Shown in pieces: positions 50,483 to 57,935 of a stretch of 64,000 nucleotides of DNA (the first letter of the stretch is position 1; the number at the start of each line of letters is the position of its first letter). The DNA is from JAAYBF01 sp963715445 (GTDB lineage Bacteria > Actinomycetota > Thermoleophilia > Solirubrobacterales > Thermoleophilaceae). The stretch spans positions 186,001 to 250,000 of the forward strand of contig OY970240.1 in assembly GCA_963715445.1 (NCBI GenBank). Reading direction: 5' to 3'. The translations under genes were made by a program, and so were the position numbers. The notes under the pieces were generated by a model. The model made no database searches, was not told the origin of the DNA, and saw only the letters and a list, made by a program, of their open reading frames with translations.

Positions 50483-51697
50483 CTACTTGATCTGGTCGTA
50501 GACCCGGAACATCGGCATGTACATGGCGATCACGATGAAGCCGACGATCGCGCCGACGACGATGATCATGATCGGCTCGAGGATCGAGGTGAGCGCCTTG
50601 ACGGCCGCGGCGACCTGATCCTCGTAGAAGTCGGCGATCTTCTCCATCATCGCCTCCAGCGCACCCGTCTCCTCGCCGACGGCGATCATCTGGGTGACCA
50701 TGATCGGAAAGGCCTCGGGAGCTGCGCGCATCGGAGCCGCGAGCGTGCCGCCCTTCATCACCGAGCTCTTGACGTCCACCATCGCGAGCTCCACGACGCG
50801 GTTGCCGGAGGTCCGGCCCGTGATCTCGATCGCCTCGAGCATCGGCACGCCGGCGGCGACGAGCCCTGAGAACGTGCGGGAGAAGCGGGCGAGCGCGACC
50901 TTCTGGACGATGTCCCCGATCTTCATCGGGAGCTTCAGCTTGAAGCGATCCCACTGGGTCCGGCCGCGGAGGGAGGCCTTCCACTTGCGGAATGCGTAGA
51001 CGGTCGCCGTGGTGCCGAGGATCATCAGGTACCACTTGCCGGTGACAAGGTGGGAGATCGTGACGGTGATCTTGGTGATCGCCGGGAGCTCGCCGCCAAA
51101 GTCCGCGAACACCTTCTCGAAGACCGGCACGAGGAAGGTCACGAGCGCGAGCAGCACCACCAGGGCGAAGATCCCGATGACCATCGGGTACATCATCGCC
51201 GCCTTGATCTGGCGCCGCAGGGCGTCGTCCTTCTCGAGCTGATCGGCCACGCGCAGCAGCGTCGATTCGAGGATGCCGCCGGTCTCGCCCGCTGACACCA
51301 TCGCCACGTAGAGCTCGTTGAACACGTCGGGCCGCCGACGCAGGCCATCGGACAGGGAGATGCCGGCCTCGATGTCCTTGCGCACGCCGATGAACGCATC
51401 GCGCAGCTTGTCGTTCTCGGTCTGCTCCTCGATCACGTAGAGCGCGCGCAGCAGCGACATGCCGGACGAGACCATCGTCGAGAGCTGGCGCGTGGCGATC
51501 GTCAGCTCCTCGGCCTTCACGCGCTGGAAGCGAGCGAAGATGTCCCCTACGTCGGTGGGCTTCTGCTCCTCGATGTCGAGGACGATCAGTCCCTTCGATC
51601 GGAGCTGGGAGGCAACGCCCTGCTTGTCGTCGGCCTCCATGTCACCGCGGGTAGGAATGCCCGCGAGGTCGAGGGCTTTGAATGAGAACTGGGCCAT
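50483..51697 (-). CDS. pilC: type IV pilus inner-membrane platform protein PilC
   Basis: 404 residues with two T2SSF domains (about 70-190 and 270-395), each with a helical cytoplasmic part (TRQLSTMVSSGMSLLRALYV; ARFSRTFSGLVAAGVPMLEA) and membrane helices. The N-terminus FSFKALDLAGIPTRGDMEAD is the usual PilC start. PilC couples the ATPases PilB and PilT to pilus polymerisation and retraction. It begins 4 nt after pilT. Confidence 0.93.
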   Translation of the reverse strand: MAQFSFKALDLAGIPTRGDMEADDKQGVASQLRSKGLIVLDIEEQKPTDVGDIFARFQRVKAEELTIATRQLSTMVSSGMSLLRALYVIEEQTENDKLRDAFIGVRKDIEAGISLSDGLRRRPDVFNELYVAMVSAGETGGILESTLLRVADQLEKDDALRRQIKAAMMYPMVIGIFALVVLLALVTFLVPVFEKVFADFGGELPAITKITVTISHLVTGKWYLMILGTTATVYAFRKWKASLRGRTQWDRFKLKLPMKIGDIVQKVALARFSRTFSGLVAAGVPMLEAIEITGRTSGNRVVELAMVDVKSSVMKGGTLAAPMRAAPEAFPIMVTQMIAVGEETGALEAMMEKIADFYEDQVAAAVKALTSILEPIMIIVVGAIVGFIVIAMYMPMFRVYDQIK

Positions 51698-51701
51698 CTG
51701 C

Positions 51702-52775
51702 CTATGCCACCCGGACTGTCCCCATCAGCCGTCGCAGCTCGTCCGGCGACGAGGAGCGGGCCTCTGCGAGCTCGCGGGTGATCTTGCCCTCGCGGGCAAG
51801 CTCGGCGAGCGAGGCGTCCATCGTCTGCATTCCGTGCGTCGCTCCGGTCTGGAGCGCCGATGGGATCTGATGCGTCTTGCCCTCGCGGATCAGGTTGCGC
51901 ACGGCCGCGGTCGGCACCAGCACCTCGGTCGCGGCGACCCGGGAGGTCCCGTCCGCCGTCGGAAGGAGCTGCTGGGTGACGATGCCCTGCAGGGCCACCG
52001 AGAGCTGGACCCGCACCTGGTGCTGCTGGGCCGGGGGGAAGACGTCGACGATGCGATCGACCGTCTGGGCGGTGTCCTGCGTGTGCAGGGTCGCGAAGAC
52101 GAGGTGGCCGGTCTCAGCTGCCGTCAGGGCGGTCGAGATCGTCTCCAGGTCTCGCATCTCGCCGACGAGGATCACATCCGGGTCTTGGCGCAGGGCTGCC
52201 TTGAGAGCGAGCCCGAAGGTCTGCGCGTCGGCTCCCAGCTCGCGCTGGTTGACGATGCAGCTCTTGTGGCGGTGGAGGAACTCGATCGGGTCCTCGATGG
52301 TCATGATGTGCTCGCTGCGCTGCTCGTTGATGAGGTCGATCATCGACGCCAGGGTCGTCGACTTGCCCGAGCCGGTAGGCCCGGTGACGAGCACGAATCC
52401 GCGTGGCTTCTTCGTGAAGTCCAGCAACGTCGAAGGCAGGCCCAGGTCGGCGAAGCGGGGCATCTCCTGGGGGATCACACGAAGCGCGGCGCCGATCGAG
52501 GCGCGCTGGAAGAAGGCGTTCACGCGGAAGCGCGCCTTGCCGGGGATCGAGTAGGCGAGGTCGATCTGCCAGTCCGTCTCGAGCTTCTGGCGCTGATCGT
52601 TGCTGAGGATCGAGTAGACGACCTCGCGGATGGTCGCCGAGTCGAGCTCCGGGTAGTCGAGCGCGCTCAGGCGGCCGCGCTCGCGGACCATCGGCGGGGA
52701 GCCCGCAGTCAAGTGGAGATCCGATGCGTCGCGCCGGATCACCTCCAGCAGCACCTCTGCGAAATCAAATTCCAT
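51702..52775 (-). CDS. pilT: pilus retraction ATPase PilT
   Basis: 357 residues. Walker A is VTGPTGSGKSTTLASMIDL, the Asp box ITIEDPIEFLHRH, Walker B region DVILVGEMRDLETI and the His box GHLVFATLHTQD. The C-terminal AIRNLIRE motif, which distinguishes retraction ATPases, appears as AVRNLIREGKTHQI. PilT disassembles pilins to power twitching or DNA uptake. It follows pilB by 65 nt. Confidence 0.95.
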   Translation of the reverse strand: MEFDFAEVLLEVIRRDASDLHLTAGSPPMVRERGRLSALDYPELDSATIREVVYSILSNDQRQKLETDWQIDLAYSIPGKARFRVNAFFQRASIGAALRVIPQEMPRFADLGLPSTLLDFTKKPRGFVLVTGPTGSGKSTTLASMIDLINEQRSEHIMTIEDPIEFLHRHKSCIVNQRELGADAQTFGLALKAALRQDPDVILVGEMRDLETISTALTAAETGHLVFATLHTQDTAQTVDRIVDVFPPAQQHQVRVQLSVALQGIVTQQLLPTADGTSRVAATEVLVPTAAVRNLIREGKTHQIPSALQTGATHGMQTMDASLAELAREGKITRELAEARSSSPDELRRLMGTVRVA

Positions 52776-52840
52776 TTCGTCCCTATCGGCGCCCGCAGGC
52801 GATCCCTGAATCGAGAATCGACATTCCCAAGGCTCCAGCG

Positions 52841-54739
52841 TCAGACGACGCGCGCGATCTCGCTGATCGAGGTCACGCCCTGCCTTACTTTCTCGAGGCC
52901 GTCGCCGCGCAGCGGGCGCATCCCCTGCGCGACCGCGACCTTCATGATCTCCTCGGAGGGCGCCCGCTGGATGGCCAGCGAGCGGATCTCGTCGCTGAGG
53001 GTCATCACCTCGTAGATGCCGACACGACCCTTGAAGCCCGAGCCGCCGCAGCGCGAGCAGCCCACCTGCTCGTAGGCCTCGACGTCAAACGCGACGTGAA
53101 ATCCGGTCTCAGCCAGGACGTCCACGTCGAGCAGCGTGCGGCGCTTGCAGAAGTGGCAGAGCTTGCGCACGAGGCGCTGGGCGACCACGCACTCGAGCGC
53201 GGAGGAGGTCAGGAACGGCTCGATGCCCATCTCCGTGAGGCGCGTGATGGCCGAAGCCGCGTCGTTGGTGTGCAGCGTCGAGAGGACGAGGTGGCCGGTC
53301 AGGGCCGACTCGACCGCGATGCGGGCCGTCTCCCCGTCGCGGATCTCGCCGACCATGATCACGTCGGGATCGGCGCGGAGCATCGACCGCAGCCCCCGCG
53401 CGAAGGTCAGCCCGGACTTGACGCTCACCTGAAGCTGGTTCACTCCCTCCATCTCGTACTCCACGGGATCCTCGATCGTGATGATGTTCTTCTCGATCGA
53501 GTTGATCGCGTTGAGCGCCGCGTACAACGTGGTCGACTTCCCGGATCCCGTCGGTCCGGTGGCCAGCACAGCGCCGTGAGCGCTCCTGATGCCGGCTTCG
53601 AACCGCTCCGCCGCCTCACTGGACATGCCGAGGAGGTCGAGCGTCATGAGCGCCTGCTCCTTGTCGAGCAGGCGCATGACGATGCCTTCCCCGTCGACGG
53701 ACGGCATCGTGACTACGCGAATGTCCACGGCGTGGCCCTCGACCTTGAGGCCGACACGACCGTCCTGCGGCAGGCGGCGCTCGGAGATGTCGAGGTTGGC
53801 CATGATCTTCACGCGCGAGACGACGCCGGCGACCATCCGCTTGGGGATCTTGGTGGTCTCGCTCAGCACGCCGTCGATGCGGAAGCGCACGCGCATGTCG
53901 CGGCCGTTGGGCTCGAAGTGCACGTCCGAGGCGCCCTCGTCCACCGCCTGGGCGATGACCGAGTTGACCAGCTTGATGACCGGCGCATCCTCTGCGGACT
54001 CGTGGATGTCCGTGACGGACGCGATCTGATCCTCGGCGTCCTCCTCGACTGCCTCCGCGACGGCATCGTCGAGCCTGTTCATCCGGCTCGTGAGAGCGGC
54101 GACGTCGTCCGCCGAGGCGACGACCGGGTGCAGCTCGTGCCCGGTCAGCAGCTTCATGTCGTCGAGCGCGAGGACGTTCGACGGATCGACCATGGCTATC
54201 AGCAGACGCTCGTCCTCGAAGCCGATCGGCACCGCGCCGAAGCGCTTGGCCATCTGGGCCGTGATCAGGTTGACCGCACTGATGTCCGGCTTGTAGATGG
54301 CCAGGTCGACGTGGCTGAGGCCGAACCTCTGAGCGGTGGCACGTGCGAGCTGATCGCTCGTGATGACGCGGGCTTCGAGCAGGACATGCTCGACGGGGCG
54401 ACCGGTGGAGCGCGCCTCCTCCACCGCGGCCTCGACCCGATCTGCGGGGGCGAAGCCGAGGTCTACCAGCACGTCTGAGACGAAACGGCTCCGGCCAGAG
54501 CGCGGGCGGGGCGGTGTCAGGCCGTTGTAATCCTCGTCTTGGTCGGGGGCGCCGTCGTCGTAGTCGGGGGCGCCGTCGTCGAGGTTTGCGGCGCCGTCGC
54601 CGTCGCCGTAGTCGGGGGCGCCGTCGTCGAGGTCGAGGGCGCCGTCGTCGTAGTCAGGAGCCGTGGCGGTCACCGCGGCGGGATCGGCAGGGGAGCCGTT
54701 GGAAAATGGGGATGACGGACGCGGATCGTCCGCTGTCAT
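52841..54739 (-). CDS. pilB: pilus extension ATPase PilB with acidic repeat N-terminus and MshEN-like domain
   Basis: 632 residues. An acidic repeat tract (about 29-71) is followed by an MshEN/T2SSE_N-like domain (about 85-225, FVSDVLVDLGFAPADRVEAA, AQRFGLSHVDL), a fold that binds c-di-GMP in some homologues. The ATPase core has Walker A ATGPTGSGKSTTLYAAL, IITIEDPVEYEMEG, DVIMVGEIRDGET and GHLVLSTLHTNDA, and the zinc tetracysteine CHFC/CSRCGGSG. It polymerises pili. The ATG overlaps the upstream thioredoxin-like gene (ATGA). Confidence 0.94.
   Translation of the reverse strand: MTADDPRPSSPFSNGSPADPAAVTATAPDYDDGALDLDDGAPDYGDGDGAANLDDGAPDYDDGAPDQDEDYNGLTPPRPRSGRSRFVSDVLVDLGFAPADRVEAAVEEARSTGRPVEHVLLEARVITSDQLARATAQRFGLSHVDLAIYKPDISAVNLITAQMAKRFGAVPIGFEDERLLIAMVDPSNVLALDDMKLLTGHELHPVVASADDVAALTSRMNRLDDAVAEAVEEDAEDQIASVTDIHESAEDAPVIKLVNSVIAQAVDEGASDVHFEPNGRDMRVRFRIDGVLSETTKIPKRMVAGVVSRVKIMANLDISERRLPQDGRVGLKVEGHAVDIRVVTMPSVDGEGIVMRLLDKEQALMTLDLLGMSSEAAERFEAGIRSAHGAVLATGPTGSGKSTTLYAALNAINSIEKNIITIEDPVEYEMEGVNQLQVSVKSGLTFARGLRSMLRADPDVIMVGEIRDGETARIAVESALTGHLVLSTLHTNDAASAITRLTEMGIEPFLTSSALECVVAQRLVRKLCHFCKRRTLLDVDVLAETGFHVAFDVEAYEQVGCSRCGGSGFKGRVGIYEVMTLSDEIRSLAIQRAPSEEIMKVAVAQGMRPLRGDGLEKVRQGVTSISEIARVV
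54527..54655. repeat. in-frame acidic minisatellite in pilB
   Basis: A 21-nt-based repeat encoding variants of DYDDGAP (DYDDGAL, DLDDGAP, DYGDGDGAA, NLDDGAP, DYDDGAP, DQDED) at PilB residues 29-71. On the plus strand it reads as GGGGGCGCCGTCGTCG units. Copy number is likely to vary between strains. Confidence 0.8.
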
Positions 54740-55296
54740 CGCATGTCCAAGACGTCCTGGCGGAACGCCTTGACGTCGATGAATCCCTCGGTCAGCCTTG
54801 TTCGGCGGCCCTTGCCCACGATCACCACGGCGGGCGCCTGGCTGATCCCGAGCGGCCCGACGACGGCCTGATAGCTCCCGAGCTCGCCAATCGGCGCGGT
54901 GAAGACGGAGACTCCTCTCATCCCACGAACCGCTGCGACGGCGCGGGCTGTGGCCGCGTCGTCCGCGGAGTCGTGCTTGAAGAAGAAGAGCACCACCGTC
55001 TTGCGCGCGTCGAGCGCGCGTCGAACCGGTAGGGGCGCACCCTGGCGGGCTGCCCGCTGGCTACGTTGCCGGGCTCGGTCCGCGACAGCTTCCCTGCGCT
55101 CGGCCTCCGAGACCGAGGCATTCGTGACCTCAGGCTTGCCGGCCTCCCGAGCATTCTTGGAGGGAGTCGGCTCGACCGGTGTGGGTGCGACGAAGCTCGA
55201 ATCGCTGGACTCGCGCCCGGCGCCGCTGGCGTAGAAGCCGACGGCGGCAAGAACGGCCGCGAGCAGAGCGAGCAGAAGTGGACGGGACAGCGCCAT
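54736..55296 (-). CDS. Cys-less thioredoxin-fold membrane-anchored protein upstream of pilB
   Basis: 186 residues. A single N-terminal helix (LLLALLAAVLAAVGFYASGA) anchors it; a Pro/Ser/Arg-rich linker (about 32-95) leads to a C-terminal domain of thioredoxin-like pattern: KTVVLFFFKHDSADDAATARA where the CxxC would be, then GISQAPAVVIVG with the cis-Pro, then GFIDVKAFRQDV. It has no Cys, so no redox activity is expected. It overlaps pilB by 4 nt, suggesting a pilus-related structural role (inference). Confidence 0.72.
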   Translation of the reverse strand: MALSRPLLLALLAAVLAAVGFYASGAGRESSDSSFVAPTPVEPTPSKNAREAGKPEVTNASVSEAERREAVADRARQRSQRAARQGAPLPVRRALDARKTVVLFFFKHDSADDAATARAVAAVRGMRGVSVFTAPIGELGSYQAVVGPLGISQAPAVVIVGKGRRTRLTEGFIDVKAFRQDVLDMR

Positions 55297-55329
55297 GCGA
55301 CGGTCTATCGGCAGACCGGGGCATAAGCC

Positions 55330-56136
55330 TTACCCGTTCATCCGGTTTTGGGCGGCAGTTTGCATCGCGCGCAGCGGCACGTCGCGGCCCGTCCAGCGCG
55401 CGAGGCTGCGCGCTCCCTGGTGCACGAGCACCTCGAGACCGGGCACGACTCGGGCCCCTCCCTGCTCCGCCCAAGCCGACAGAGGCGTCGCTCCAGCGCG
55501 ATACACGAGGTCGCAGAGAACCTCCGGCGGCTCGATCCCGCTGAGCGAGAGCGCCGCCAGCGCATCGCCCACCTCGACCCGCGGATCGAGGCCTACCGAG
55601 GTGCAGTTGACGATCAGGTCGGAGGGCTCGGGGCGCTCCAGATGCCGCAGGCCCAGGTCCTCGGCGAGGGCGTGGGCCTTGGAGGAGGTCCGGTTCCACA
55701 CCGAGACCTCCCCGGCGCCGGCCTCGCGCAGCGCCCACGCGACGGCGCGCGCCGATCCGCCGGCGCCGAGCACCAGGCACCGCAGGCCCGCGGGCGGTGC
55801 GCCAAGCGCGTCGAGGAACCCGCCGGCGTCCGTGTTGTCCGCCTCGATCCCCTCCTCCGAGTAGGTGAGGGTGTTCGCCGCGCCGATCGCCGAGGCGGCC
55901 GGGGTGAGCTCGTCGGCCAGCTCATATGCGGCGACCTTGTGCGGGATCGTCACGTTGATGCCCCGGAATCCCGATGCGGCCAGCGAGCGCGCGGTCTCCG
56001 TGAACAGCTCCGGCGGCAGCGGCAGCCGGAGATAGCGCCAGTCGAGCCCCATCTCCCTCAGCGCCGCCGTATGGATCTCCGGCGAGCGGCTGTGCGCGAC
56101 GGGCCAGCCCGCAACGCCGAGCAGGGTAGGCGGCAT
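55330..56136 (-). CDS. aroE: shikimate 5-dehydrogenase
   Basis: 268 residues from ATG 56136 (MPPTLLGVAGWPVAHSRSPE), one base overlapping mltG (TGATG). It reduces 3-dehydroshikimate to shikimate with NADPH. Substrate Ser-Ser is in AHSRSPEIH, catalytic Lys in NVTIPHKVAAYE, Asp in GIEADNTDAGGFL, and the Rossmann loop is LGAGGSARAVAW; NRTSSKA suits NADP. It is separated from aroC-aroKB-aroQ by 16 kb of pilus genes on the same strand. Confidence 0.94.
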   Translation of the reverse strand: MPPTLLGVAGWPVAHSRSPEIHTAALREMGLDWRYLRLPLPPELFTETARSLAASGFRGINVTIPHKVAAYELADELTPAASAIGAANTLTYSEEGIEADNTDAGGFLDALGAPPAGLRCLVLGAGGSARAVAWALREAGAGEVSVWNRTSSKAHALAEDLGLRHLERPEPSDLIVNCTSVGLDPRVEVGDALAALSLSGIEPPEVLCDLVYRAGATPLSAWAEQGGARVVPGLEVLVHQGARSLARWTGRDVPLRAMQTAAQNRMNG

Positions 56137-57539
56137 CAGCAGTCCGTCGGGGACTTGCCGCCCCGCCTGGCGCGCTCGGCGTTGTAGCGCGCCACGTCCT
56201 CCTGGAACTCGGCGTCGGTGGCGGAGAAGGCGTGCTCGCCGCAGGCTCCCGGCTTCACGACGTAGAAGAGGTAGTCGGTCTGGGCAGGCCGCGCGGCCGC
56301 GCGGATCGCCGCCAGGCCGGGGCTGCCGATCGGCCCGGGCGGCAGCCCGGGGTTGGTCCGCGTGTTGTACGGCGAGCCCGTCGCGAGCTGGGACTGCGTG
56401 AGCGGCTCCGTCCAGTTGCCGACCGCGAACCGGATGGTCGCGTCTATCCCCAGGTGCATCCCCTCGCGCAGCCGGTTGTAGATCACCGAAGCGACCAGCC
56501 GGCGCTCGCGCGGCAGCTGCGCCTCGCGCTCGACCATCGAGGCGATCGTGAGGACGTCGTAGACCGTCAGGTTCTTGCGCTTGGCGTAGCCGAAGCTCAC
56601 CTTGGCGATCTCCCGCTCGAACGCCTCGAGCTGGCTGTTCACCAGCTCGCCGACGTGTTGACCCCGCTTCAGCTCGTAGGTCGCGGGGAAGAGGAACCCC
56701 TCCAGGCTGGTCGCGCTCCTGCCGCCGAAGCTGCGTGGCGCGAGGCGCGGAGAGCGGCGAGTGGCGGCCAGGTAATCGCCCCGCAGGGAGCCGCCCACGA
56801 CGCGCGCGGCCTCCTCCCTGGAGAGCCCCTCGGGGATCGTCAGCGTCACGACGTCGGGATCCGGTTCCGTCGAGAGCGCCTCGATCGCGTCGGCGTTGCT
56901 CATGTCGTGCGCAAGCTCGAACCTGCCCGGCTTGAGGTCGTCCCCGCCACCGCTGATCGCAAGCTTCGCCCTGAAGAAGAACGCCGAGGAGATAGCCCCG
57001 CGCTGCTCGAGGATGTCGGCGATCTGGCCCGCGCTCGAGCCCTGTGGGATGGTCACGCTCACCTTGCCTGACCCCTCGCCGTGGAACGGCTGGAACACCG
57101 AGAGCAGGAGCCACGCGGCGAGGGCTGCGAGCACGACGCCGACGATCAGCGCGATACGCCGGCCGCGACCAGGCGGCCCGGTGTGCGCAGGAACAACCCC
57201 GGGGCTGGCCTGGTGGCGGCGGTGACGCAGGAACTCCGTGGCCGCGGCGCGGCGCTCCGCGGCGGTGCGCCTCCCCGGGGCCGATCGCGGGACGGACGGC
57301 AGCGGAGGAGCCTCGTACGGGGCTGGAGGCTCGGGGGGCGCCGGCTCATGCTCGAGCGGGACCTCTGAAGGTGCAGGCTCGTGCGCAGGCGGAGCATCCA
57401 CCTCTGGAGCAGGCTCGTCCACTGGCGGCTCGTGTGGCGGCGGCGGCTCCGGCGGCATGGCGCGCCCCTCCCGCTGGGCACGCCGCGCTTCGCGCTCGAG
57501 CCGCGCCTGCTCGCGCTCGCTGGGCGTCCGCCCGGTCAC
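56136..57539 (-). CDS. mltG: endolytic peptidoglycan transglycosylase MltG
   Basis: 467 residues from GTG 57539. A long cytoplasmic N-terminus with Pro/Glu/His repeats (about 28-90, PPPPHEPPVDEPAPEVDAPP) precedes one membrane helix (about 130-150, IALIVGVVLAALAAWLLLSV) and the extracellular YceG domain: LysM-like IPQGSSAGQIADIL, then the catalytic Glu in LTIASMVEREAQLP and TDYLFYVVKPGACGEHAFS. It cuts nascent glycan strands. The Pro/Glu-rich tail is much longer than in E. coli. It overlaps ruvX and aroE. Confidence 0.92.
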   Translation of the reverse strand: MTGRTPSEREQARLEREARRAQREGRAMPPEPPPPHEPPVDEPAPEVDAPPAHEPAPSEVPLEHEPAPPEPPAPYEAPPLPSVPRSAPGRRTAAERRAAATEFLRHRRHQASPGVVPAHTGPPGRGRRIALIVGVVLAALAAWLLLSVFQPFHGEGSGKVSVTIPQGSSAGQIADILEQRGAISSAFFFRAKLAISGGGDDLKPGRFELAHDMSNADAIEALSTEPDPDVVTLTIPEGLSREEAARVVGGSLRGDYLAATRRSPRLAPRSFGGRSATSLEGFLFPATYELKRGQHVGELVNSQLEAFEREIAKVSFGYAKRKNLTVYDVLTIASMVEREAQLPRERRLVASVIYNRLREGMHLGIDATIRFAVGNWTEPLTQSQLATGSPYNTRTNPGLPPGPIGSPGLAAIRAAARPAQTDYLFYVVKPGACGEHAFSATDAEFQEDVARYNAERARRGGKSPTDC

Positions 57540-57931
57540 GATTCGTCCCGGGAGCGCGCCATCAGGTAGCTCTCCAGCAGATGGGCGGCGGCGATCGAGT
57601 CGGAGGCGGCGCTGCCTCCGCTCGCCTCCGCCATCCTCGTCGTCAGGCGCTCGTCATAGAGGTCCACCGGAACTCGCACACGCGCCCGCAGCCGCTCCGC
57701 GAACGCCCGTGCGCGCTCGGCCTGACCGCCCTCGGCGCCGGCGAGCGTGAGCGGGAGCCCCACCACGACGCGCTCGGCGCCGAGCTCCTCGGCGAGCGTC
57801 ACCACGCGAGTGAGCCCGCGCTTGGTCTCGGGCCTCTCCACCACGGCCAGCGGCGTGGCGAGCGTTCCCGTCGGGTCCGAGACCGCGCATCCGCAGCGGG
57901 CCTCCCCATGATCCAGCGCCAGCACCCGCAC
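57536..57931 (-). CDS. ruvX: Holliday junction resolvase-like RuvX (YqgF)
   Basis: 131 residues from GTG 57931. An RNase H fold: VLALDHGEARCGCAVSD (first Asp), VVVGLPLTLAG, and VDLYDERLTTRMAEA (Glu), with a C-terminal Asp in ASDSIAAAHLLESYL. The usual GxKRIG is DHGEARCG here. YqgF/RuvX processes pre-16S rRNA ends and has been proposed as a resolvase. It lies 4 nt after alaS and overlaps mltG by 4 nt; alaS-ruvX-mltG-aroE is a common order. Confidence 0.9.
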   Translation of the reverse strand: MRVLALDHGEARCGCAVSDPTGTLATPLAVVERPETKRGLTRVVTLAEELGAERVVVGLPLTLAGAEGGQAERARAFAERLRARVRVPVDLYDERLTTRMAEASGGSAASDSIAAAHLLESYLMARSRDES

Positions 57932-57935
57932 GACC

